This document shows, in pieces, positions 1 to 5,285 of a stretch of 5,304 nucleotides of DNA. Position numbers and translations under genes: made by a program. Every line of letters begins with the position of its first letter. The stretch's first letter is position 1. Source of the stretch: Balneolales bacterium (GTDB lineage: Bacteria > Bacteroidota > Rhodothermia > Balneolales > Natronogracilivirgulaceae); assembly GCA_007120555.1 (NCBI GenBank), contig SKNL01000188.1:1-5304 (forward strand), in the 5' to 3' direction. The notes beneath the pieces are model-generated. The model saw only the letters and a program-made list of their open reading frames with translations. It searched no databases and had not been told where the DNA came from.

Positions 1-33
1 CCGCTTGTCCTCTGATCCGCTTGTCCTCTGATC
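1..33. repeat. 16-bp tandem direct repeat at the left edge
   Basis: The unit CCGCTTGTCCTCTGAT occurs twice, perfectly and head to tail, at 1-16 and 17-32; one more base (33) continues the period. The array starts at the first base of the window, so the true copy number is unknown. It lies downstream of the minus-strand TPR lipoprotein gene. The unit length is not a multiple of three and I see no coding frame here. The rest of the flank (34-130) holds only two weak 5-bp stems (CTTCA 70-74 with TGAAG 82-86; GCAGA 103-107 with TCTGC 115-119). Neither is followed by a T-tract, so I do not call a terminator. Confidence 0.9.
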
Positions 34-130
34 TGAATACCTGAAATATGGCATAAATACACTGCAGCACTTCAGCGTTCATGAAGGCCGGGTTTCATTT
101 CTGCAGATAAGGAGTCTGCGGCTATCGGCA

Positions 131-1459
131 TTACAAGTCGGCTTTTTCCTGAGCCCGTTCCGCCTCCTCAGTCATTCCGAGGTTTGTGTAGACACGGAAA
201 AGCGACAACCAGTGCTCCGTGTTATCCGGCTCCAGTTCCGCCGCTTTTTCATAATGCGGGAGGGACCGTTCCAGATACTCGCGGGCCTGACGGTCAAACT
301 CTTCGGCTTCTTCCATGTCCTCGGTCATATTCCTTTTGTCCTGCATCAACGCACCGCGGTTCTGATAAACGATGCCCAGGGTAGCGTGGATATCGGGGTT
401 GTCAGGGTCAGCTTCAAGAGCCAGATGCAGTTCCTCTTTTACAATATCGGAGAACCGGAAGGACTCGTCGATCAATTCATTGGAATATTCCTGTTTCTCT
501 TCCATCTCTTCGATCATTCTCTCGATCTCCTGCTGGTCAGCGCCGGGTTCACGGGCTTTCTGCCGGATCTCTCTGCTCATCTCGTAGACTTCATCATGAA
601 GGGTGCGCACCTGGTCATCCAGGTCCTGAACCAACTGGTAGACCTGGGTTGCGTAGACGAGCCGGTACTGAGGGTTCTCGGGATCGCGTTCGATCAGTTC
701 CTGGACCACTTCCAGCGCTTCATCCGTTTTACCAGCTCTCAGATAGGCATTGGCAATTTCCTGAACGATTTCAATCTCATCGGGGAATAATTCTCGCGCT
801 TCCAGCAGCAGCTCAATGGCCTCTTCATCGCGATCATCTTCAATCAGGAAGAAAGCAAGCCGGTAGTAGTTGTACAGGTCTCCCTGTTCCATTTCATAGA
901 TGACTTTGCGGCTGATGGCTTCTGCTTCCTCGTTGTTGCCCAGCGCGAAGTTCACTTCAGCAAGCAGGTTGAAGCTCAGAACGCTGTCCGGATTGATCGT
1001 TGTGGCATTGATGAAATGATGCCTCGACAGTCTGAGGGAATCCTCGGGGGAACTGATGATGTCAGAGCTGAGCGGCTCCACACCCTGATTATGCTCGTAT
1101 CCCCAGGTCTCAATGATGATGTCATCCAGATTTTGAGCTTCATTGCTGGTTACCTCATGCTCCCGGTACAGCCTGCGGGCTTCCATCAGGTTTTCACGGG
1201 CCCTTTCGTAATCATCCACACGCTGCTCGGGCGGTTTGTCGGATGCGAGCGATGCGTAGGCAACTCCTTTATAGTAGTAGCCATCGCCGCTTTCCGGGTT
1301 GGCCTGTATGGCGGCTTCCGCAGATCTGATAACTTCTTCAAAATCCTGTTGCACCAGGGCGAGCCGGGCTGATTCGATATTCGGGTCACCGGCGCAGGAC
1401 CAGACCAGGAACATCAATGCCAAGGCAGCCAGTGCTTGCGGGAAATATTTGATTTTCAT
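131..1459 (-). CDS. TPR-repeat lipoprotein
   Basis: Predicted 442-residue envelope lipoprotein. I chose the ATG at 1459 because it puts a standard lipoprotein signal at the N-terminus: a short basic start (MKIK), a hydrophobic stretch to about residue 20 and a lipobox VWSC with Cys22. The frame stays open to an ATG at 1513, but that start would put 18 polar residues before the signal. A GTG at 1468 (VKKMKIK) is a plausible alternative. The mature part is almost all helical and very acidic. TPR-like units are visible at about 31-72, 142-190, 195-225, 229-260 and 357-427, with typical A/G/Y spacing and the turn PDN or PEN. Residues 265-352 form a Glu/Arg/Gln-rich helical, probably coiled-coil segment between TPR blocks. 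TPR scaffolds mediate protein-protein contacts; the partner is unknown. It is divergent from the RidA gene, and no Shine-Dalgarno is seen. I am confident of the TPR lipoprotein class, not of a specific role. Confidence 0.9.
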   Translation of the reverse strand: MKIKYFPQALAALALMFLVWSCAGDPNIESARLALVQQDFEEVIRSAEAAIQANPESGDGYYYKGVAYASLASDKPPEQRVDDYERARENLMEARRLYREHEVTSNEAQNLDDIIIETWGYEHNQGVEPLSSDIISSPEDSLRLSRHHFINATTINPDSVLSFNLLAEVNFALGNNEEAEAISRKVIYEMEQGDLYNYYRLAFFLIEDDRDEEAIELLLEARELFPDEIEIVQEIANAYLRAGKTDEALEVVQELIERDPENPQYRLVYATQVYQLVQDLDDQVRTLHDEVYEMSREIRQKAREPGADQQEIERMIEEMEEKQEYSNELIDESFRFSDIVKEELHLALEADPDNPDIHATLGIVYQNRGALMQDKRNMTEDMEEAEEFDRQAREYLERSLPHYEKAAELEPDNTEHWLSLFRVYTNLGMTEEAERAQEKADL

Positions 1460-1568
1460 TTTTTTCACGGGTTGAATTGTATGATTGCGGAGGAACTGGT
1501 TCCCGGATCGCACTGTGTTTCGTCCACAGCAGCTGACTGGAAATTTCCTCTATGTTAAAAAAAGTGTT

Positions 1569-1597
1569 TTATTACCTGAGAAACTTCGTTGTGTAAA
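1569..1597 (-). promoter_or_regulatory. Candidate promoter for the TPR lipoprotein gene
   Basis: Read on the minus strand, TTTACA (1597-1592) is followed after 17 bases by TAATAA (1574-1569), a weak sigma70-like pair about 110 bp before the chosen start codon. An overlapping alternative fits the Bacteroidota pattern TTG-N19-20-TAnnTTTG loosely: TTG at 1623-1621, then 20 bases, then TACTTTAC at 1600-1593. Both are poor matches in an AT-rich stretch, so this is tentative. Confidence 0.2.
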
Positions 1598-1642
1598 GTA
1601 AGAATAGCACACTGTTATCGCAATATACGAGTAATGTGCCGA

Positions 1643-1666
1643 TGCTTCCCGATGCATCGGGAAGCA
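1643..1666. other. Perfect 24-bp palindrome
   Basis: The half-site TGCTTCCCGATG (1643-1654) is followed immediately by its exact reverse complement CATCGGGAAGCA (1655-1666), with no spacer. The symmetry breaks on both sides (A1642 opposite A1667). It cannot act as a standard intrinsic terminator, because it has no loop bases beyond those taken from the stem and no T-tract on either strand. Candidate roles are a dimeric regulator's operator or a dispersed chromosomal palindromic element. From memory, perfect palindromes of the CCCGAT...ATCGGG type are frequent between genes in many Bacteroidota; this was not checked here. Confidence 0.85.
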
Positions 1667-1707
1667 ATTCGCCGGTGCATTCTACATGTGGCAACCGGCT
1701 TCATTGC
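1664..1707. repeat. Imperfect inverted repeat (hairpin)
   Basis: The left arm 1664-1678 (GCAATTCGCCGGTGC) matches the reverse complement of the right arm 1691-1707, which reads GCAATGAAGCCGGTTGC on the minus strand. The shared blocks are GCAAT, GCCGGT and the terminal GC; a small internal mismatch region and one bulged base separate them. The loop is 1679-1690. It overlaps the last three bases of the 24-bp palindrome and the first five of the tandem duplication, so two alternative hairpins could compete in an RNA or single strand. Confidence 0.5.
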
Positions 1708-1742
1708 ACTGATTGAAACGAAATTGCACTGATTAAAACGAA
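1703..1742. repeat. 20-bp tandem duplication upstream of RidA
   Basis: ATTGCACTGATTGAAACGAA (1703-1722) is followed directly by ATTGCACTGATTAAAACGAA (1723-1742). The copies differ only at G1715/A1735. The second copy ends 17 bp before the RidA start codon, so in a transcript it would lie in or next to the 5' leader or core promoter. The near-identity suggests recent duplication by slippage, or a doubled binding site on one DNA face (about two helical turns). Confidence 0.85.
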
Positions 1743-1759
1743 AATAAACACCAAAACTT

Positions 1760-2140
1760 ATGTTTAAACAAACGGTATCAACCATTCATGCACCAGCTGC
1801 CATAGGACCATACAATCAGGCCGTTATATATGACCAGTTGATTTTCTGTTCAGGACAGATTGGATTGCATCCCGAAACGGGGGAAATGGCGGGACCCGAA
1901 ACAGCGGAACAGATGCGCCAGGTGATGAAAAATCTCGGGGAGGTGCTCAAGGCTTCCGGTTCGGATTGGGAAAAAGTCATCAAGTGTACCATTTACCTTG
2001 CGGACATGGAGGATTTTGCCCTGGTGAATGAGATTTACGCGGAGTATTTCCCTGTGGAACCGCCGGCCAGAGAGGCCGTTGCCGTCAAGACCCTGCCCAA
2101 AAACGGCCGCGTCGAGGTCAGTTGTATCGCACACCGGTAA
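1760..2140 (+). CDS. ridA: RidA-family 2-iminobutanoate/2-iminopropanoate deaminase
   Basis: A 126-residue protein of normal length for the RidA/YjgF/UK114 family. Family members are cytosolic homotrimers that hydrolyse reactive enamine/imine intermediates made by PLP enzymes (such as 2-aminoacrylate) to 2-oxoacids and ammonia. Visible signatures are APAAIGPYNQA at 11-21 with Tyr18, the SGQIGLHPETGEM segment at 31-43, and PPAREAVAVKTLPKNG near the C-terminus. Arg104 is the equivalent of E. coli RidA Arg105, which binds the substrate carboxylate. Glu119 in VEVSCIAHR aligns with E. coli Glu120. The second glutamate of the E. coli IEIEA strand is replaced by Ser-Cys. These residues place it in the active RidA subgroup rather than among Arg-lacking Rid proteins. 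The ATG at 1760 fits the family N-terminus; no Shine-Dalgarno precedes it. It is divergent from the TPR gene, and its 3' end overlaps the convergent M23 gene by 23 bp. Confidence 0.95.
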   Translation: MFKQTVSTIHAPAAIGPYNQAVIYDQLIFCSGQIGLHPETGEMAGPETAEQMRQVMKNLGEVLKASGSDWEKVIKCTIYLADMEDFALVNEIYAEYFPVEPPAREAVAVKTLPKNGRVEVSCIAHR

Positions 2141-4319
2141 ACGTTCTGCGGGTCGTGTTGCCTGCCCGGTCAGACAGCGTCACCGATATTTCATTTGTTC
2201 GCTGAGGCCGGAAATCCGGATGATGGAATACCAGTAGTTTTTTTTCAGGGTCATATTCGGCTATTCCCCGCTGCCCGTTTACATGAACGATGGCGGAACG
2301 GTAGTCGATTCCCGAAAGGTCATCGTCCACACTGACGGTTGCATAGTACCTGTTGACGTGACTCCATTTGCCGATGTGAGGCCGGGATATTTCAGGGGCC
2401 AGGGTATCGTATGCAATGGTATAGCTGCCACCGGAGCGTATGGTGCCGGTGATCATGCTTCCGTCCTTATTCGTGCGTGAAGAGACATGGGACAATCTCC
2501 CGTTTCGCGAATTTACGCGATAAAGCCCAATACCTTCACGGTTGCGCAGGTCCTCATCCAACAGAATGCGGACGGTGGCAGGGCGGCGGAAGGGTTCAAT
2601 GTCAGGAAACAGGGTGAAATCTAGATAGGTGCCGGCTATGCCCATGCTCACCGGTTCGAAAAAGGCGTCCAGAGGGAAGTTGACGGATATGCGCATCCCG
2701 TCGTGGTAAATGGTTACCGGGTGTTCGGGGCGGACCCGGTGCAGCACCCATGCCCGGTTGCCCTTTCGCAGTTCGAGCCTGTCGGCGATATCGAGTGGCA
2801 GTCCGTCAGATGCGGAGGAGTAGATGCGCATTTCGTCCCGGAAAGATCCCAGCGGGCGGATCGCAATCTCCGGTGAGCCGGTGGCTTCGGCTGTTCCCGA
2901 ACCGGGTCGAACCCAGTTTTTGTGCCAGATAAGCGTAGTTGGCGGCTCATTGACAGGGAAGATGGGTTCTGAAGGAGGGGGCGGTGGCGGGGGTGCACTG
3001 CCGGGTGTTTCATCACCACTGTACTCAGGGGCCAGGTCGCCGGGACTTTCACCCGTCGGCACATCCCCGGAACCTGCGGTAAAGTCGGAAGTTCCGGAAA
3101 AACCGGTCCCGCCGGTGCTTTTAGCGCCTTCATGTTCTCCGGCTCTCACAGTGCCGTTCTGTATCCTCCAGTCGGCATATCCCCTGGGGAAATGCAACCT
3201 GGAGGTTATTTGCGTTTCCTCCGGTTCCGTGACATTCAGTTGCAGATACGCCGAGGTGCTGTTGCCGTAGAAGTCGGAGGCAACAATGCGGACGGCATAC
3301 TCCCCGGGCGGAAGGTCGAGCCGGCCGGTGTGCCCGGTATGCTGATAGAAAGGCAATGTGTTGGCATTACGGACATAGAGGCGCTGGTAGCCGCGCCGTT
3401 CGTCGCGCAGAATCGGGAAAACCCTGTCGAGGAACATCTGGCGGGATTGGCCATAGGAAAAGCTGTCGGCGCGGGAGTGGAAATAAAGCTCATCGTCGAC
3501 ATACATCTTCAGTTCGTAGACGGCGTGGACATTGTTGGATGCGTTGGCCCGGTCGGATACATTCACGGCCAGCCCCACTTCGCCGCTCGCATCCAGGGTC
3601 CCGAAGTCATTTCTTCCGCCGCGGCGGGCAGGCCGGCTCCGGTAGATCCGGGGGGATCCGTTGACGGTGCTGTTGTAAGAAAGCGGCTCCACCGCGAGTC
3701 CGGAAAATTGCGGTGGGATGGTATCCTCGATGTAAACACCTGCCAGTTTCGGGTTGAAAGGGCGTCCCTCAGGGGTGCGAAGTTCAAAATGGAGGTGGGG
3801 GGGGCCCACGCCGGTCGACCCGGTCCAGCCAATCTGCTGTCCACGCCGGAAGCGGATCTCGAAATCTTCCATGTTCCGGTCAAATTCAAACGAATAATCC
3901 TGCAGCCGCAGCGAATCGACCACGCTTCGGATGCGTGGGTGGAAGTCGAGCAGGTGGGCGTACAGTGAGATGATACCGTCATCATGTCGGAGATAGATGA
4001 CATTTCCGTATCCAACGGGACCGATTGCCACCCGATGCACGATGCCGTCACGGGAGGCGAACACGGCATAGCCCTCGTGTCCCCACGTTCCGATATCCAT
4101 GGCGGCGTGAAAATGGGCGGCACGGGTTTCACCAAAAGAAGAGGACATGTAACGGCTGGCGTTGGTAGGCCAAAGCCAGGAAGCGTCCTCCGAGAGGTAA
4201 GTGGGCTTTTCCTGCGCCCGGGAAGCGGAAGGAAGCAGGTTTACGGCCACCTGACAAAGAGACAGTGCGATGATTATGGTCAGGAAACGCAAGGAAGTTG
4301 TGTCAGGATTGAGGGACAT
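2118..4319 (-). CDS. Secreted M23-family metallopeptidase with C-terminal beta-sandwich domains
   Basis: A 733-residue exported protein. Residues 1-35 look like a signal peptide with a hydrophobic core at 12-29 and probable cleavage after SASRA. The LytM/M23 catalytic domain covers about 48-195: HAAMD gives Zn ligands His71 and Asp75, YAH gives His122, and HLHFE gives catalytic His175 and Zn ligand His177. All key residues are present, so an active peptidoglycan endopeptidase is likely. An insertion of about 35 residues (123-160) lies between YAH and GWTGSTG. Beta-rich Ig-like regions follow at about 205-365, about 480-640 and about 640-733 (DTLAPEI, then a DDDLSGID...LSDRAGNTT module). A Gly/Ser/Pro-rich linker with seven prolines (about 396-460) splits the chain. 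The FAH gene lies 73 bp upstream on the same strand; no Shine-Dalgarno is seen. The 3' end overlaps the RidA gene. The exact cell-wall bond cut cannot be read from sequence. Confidence 0.92.
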   Translation of the reverse strand: MSLNPDTTSLRFLTIIIALSLCQVAVNLLPSASRAQEKPTYLSEDASWLWPTNASRYMSSSFGETRAAHFHAAMDIGTWGHEGYAVFASRDGIVHRVAIGPVGYGNVIYLRHDDGIISLYAHLLDFHPRIRSVVDSLRLQDYSFEFDRNMEDFEIRFRRGQQIGWTGSTGVGPPHLHFELRTPEGRPFNPKLAGVYIEDTIPPQFSGLAVEPLSYNSTVNGSPRIYRSRPARRGGRNDFGTLDASGEVGLAVNVSDRANASNNVHAVYELKMYVDDELYFHSRADSFSYGQSRQMFLDRVFPILRDERRGYQRLYVRNANTLPFYQHTGHTGRLDLPPGEYAVRIVASDFYGNSTSAYLQLNVTEPEETQITSRLHFPRGYADWRIQNGTVRAGEHEGAKSTGGTGFSGTSDFTAGSGDVPTGESPGDLAPEYSGDETPGSAPPPPPPPSEPIFPVNEPPTTLIWHKNWVRPGSGTAEATGSPEIAIRPLGSFRDEMRIYSSASDGLPLDIADRLELRKGNRAWVLHRVRPEHPVTIYHDGMRISVNFPLDAFFEPVSMGIAGTYLDFTLFPDIEPFRRPATVRILLDEDLRNREGIGLYRVNSRNGRLSHVSSRTNKDGSMITGTIRSGGSYTIAYDTLAPEISRPHIGKWSHVNRYYATVSVDDDLSGIDYRSAIVHVNGQRGIAEYDPEKKLLVFHHPDFRPQRTNEISVTLSDRAGNTTRRTFTGVRYN

Positions 4320-4392
4320 GGTGCAGGATTGCTGGTGTCATGATCAGTGGTTGGTATGGATACGATGGATGTACGACAACGTTGATTGGAGG

Positions 4393-5070
4393 TCAGCCGG
4401 ATGTTTCCACGCGTACGTCCAGCACGACCCGTCCCAGGAGTAGTTCTGCGTGCAGCTGGTCGCCGTCCCGGAGCAGGCCCACGCCTTCGGGTGTGCCGGT
4501 GAAGAGCAGGTCGCCGGCCTGCAAGGTGACATAGCGTGAGAGCTGCGCGACCAGTTCGGGTACGGGGAAGAGCATAAGTGCCGGGTCTCCGGACTGTCGG
4601 AGCTGTCTGTTGACGGACAGTGTGAATGTCAGCTGCTCTGGATCGGGCAGATCATCGGAAGGAAGGAATGCGCTGACCGGGGCGAAGGTGTCCAATCCTT
4701 TGGCAAGGAACCAGGGGTGTGCCGCCGCTTTCAATTCCTGCTGGATATCCCGGGCGGTGACATCGATGCCAATGCCGTAACCGGCAACATGGCTCATGGC
4801 ATCGTCGCGGTCAATATTTTTGCCAGGTTTTCCGATAGCGGCCACCAGTTCCGTTTCGAAGTGCGGCTCTTTGACAAAAGAGGGGATGCGGATGATCCCG
4901 TCAAACGTAAGGCTGGAAAGCGGCTTGGTGAAAATTACGGGCCTTTCCGGTATGGGGTTGTTCAGTTCCCGGGCGTGTGCCGCATAATTCCTGCCGATGC
5001 AATAGATGTTGCGGGTATGCAATCCGTGAAGGCCGGGGAGTTCATGCAGCAGGTCAGACGGTTTTGCCAT
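4393..5070 (-). CDS. Fumarylacetoacetate hydrolase family protein (FAHD1/YcgM type)
   Basis: A 225-residue cytosolic enzyme that matches the FAHD1/YcgM subgroup along its whole length. Family members act on acylpyruvates (hydrolysis) or oxaloacetate (decarboxylation or keto-enol tautomerisation) with Mg or Mn. Visible parts: RNYAAHARE at 27-35 with the His32/Glu35 dyad that corresponds to FAHD1 His30/Glu33; metal ligands Glu72 and Glu74 in HFETEL and Asp103 in GIDVTARD; Lys124 in the PWFLAKGLDTFAPVS segment; and FTGTPEGVG at 190-198. All are intact and the length is normal, so it should be active. Which of the possible substrates it uses cannot be decided from sequence; no homogentisate or aromatic-catabolism genes are adjacent, which argues against a dedicated fumarylacetoacetase. 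The ATG at 5070 gives the usual short lead-in. It is probably first in a transcript with the M23 gene 73 bp downstream. Confidence 0.93.
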   Translation of the reverse strand: MAKPSDLLHELPGLHGLHTRNIYCIGRNYAAHARELNNPIPERPVIFTKPLSSLTFDGIIRIPSFVKEPHFETELVAAIGKPGKNIDRDDAMSHVAGYGIGIDVTARDIQQELKAAAHPWFLAKGLDTFAPVSAFLPSDDLPDPEQLTFTLSVNRQLRQSGDPALMLFPVPELVAQLSRYVTLQAGDLLFTGTPEGVGLLRDGDQLHAELLLGRVVLDVRVETSG

Positions 5071-5080
5071 GGGTATTGAG

Positions 5081-5110
5081 ATTATAGTATGATGTGGTAT
5101 GACCTGTGAC
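5081..5110 (-). promoter_or_regulatory. Candidate sigma70-like promoter for the FAH gene, nearly leaderless
   Basis: On the minus strand a perfect TATAAT (5086-5081) sits 10 bases before the ATG at 5070. A partial -35, GTCACA (5110-5105, four of six consensus bases), lies 18 bp upstream. Transcription starting the usual 6-8 bases after the -10 would leave only about 2-4 untranslated bases, consistent with the lack of a Shine-Dalgarno. The -10 match is strong, but a single hexamer can arise by chance, and Bacteroidota-type hosts often use a different -7 consensus. Confidence 0.4.
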
Positions 5111-5205
5111 GGTTTCCGGATTGAACCAGCAGCTATTTCTCCGGATTGGTGGAATCTATCCCTGAAAGATATCCTGCGGCAGTGAAAAAAAAAGGGAAAA
5201 TCGAA

Positions 5206-5285
5206 AAAAAACCGTCACCAGTGCCATGAAACCATCAGCGGAGTCATGAAACCGTCACCAGTGCCATGAAACCATCAGACCGGTT
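5206..5285. repeat. Degenerate 20-bp tandem repeat, four units
   Basis: Four adjoining 20-bp units: 5206-5225, 5226-5245 (ATGAAACCATCAGCGGAGTC), 5246-5265 (ATGAAACCGTCACCAGTGCC) and 5266-5285. Units 1 and 3 agree at 18 of 20 positions, units 2 and 3 at 15 of 20; unit 4 keeps only the first 13 bases of unit 2. Seen with a 40-bp period, 5209-5238 and 5249-5278 are identical over 30 bp. The array is preceded by A-tracts (A9 at 5185-5193, A8 at 5204-5211). It lies upstream of the FAH gene and reaches the window edge. Its role is unknown; a protein-binding array or slippage-derived spacer is possible. Confidence 0.8.

Larger units (their letters stand above)
1460..1759. other. Divergent intergenic region with stacked repeats
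   Basis: This 300-bp spacer separates the minus-strand TPR lipoprotein gene from the plus-strand RidA gene and must hold both promoters. No ORF here looks coding. The part nearest the lipoprotein gene (1460-1620) is AT-rich with A/T runs, including A7 at 1557-1563. The part nearest RidA (1643-1742) is a stack of three symmetric or repeated elements: a perfect palindrome, an imperfect hairpin and a tandem duplication, each listed separately. I could not identify a convincing plus-strand promoter for the RidA gene. Confidence 0.7.

Noticed and set aside
103..119. Possible terminator stem after the TPR lipoprotein gene
   Set aside because: Only five paired bases, a seven-base loop and no T-tract in the direction of transcription.
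212..790. Plus-strand open frame of 192 codons opposite the TPR lipoprotein gene
   Set aside because: It is a mirror of the acidic, low-stop TPR sequence. Its Phe/Leu/Asp-rich product is what antisense Glu/Lys codons give, and the TPR gene is clear.
2714..3133. Minus-strand open frames in a second frame within the M23 gene (also 3236-3502 and 3563-4135)
   Set aside because: They share the strand but not the frame of the M23 gene, and their products are low-complexity Arg/Pro/Ser-rich strings without domains. The M23 frame is intact throughout, so they are not pieces of a frameshifted gene.
3132..3968. Long plus-strand open frame of 278 codons antisense to the M23 gene
   Set aside because: It lies wholly opposite the catalytic and Ig-like regions of a well-supported M23 gene, has no recognisable domain, and is explained by codon bias on the other strand.
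5185..5211. T-tract terminator for a minus-strand gene beyond the right edge
   Set aside because: On the minus strand T8 and T9 runs occur, but no GC-rich stem precedes them; CACTGGTG in the repeat could form only a three-base stem.
5206..5285. Plasmid iterons or replication origin
   Set aside because: The 20-bp period fits iterons, but there is no replication initiator gene and no DnaA box was recognised; the surrounding genes are typical chromosomal ones.
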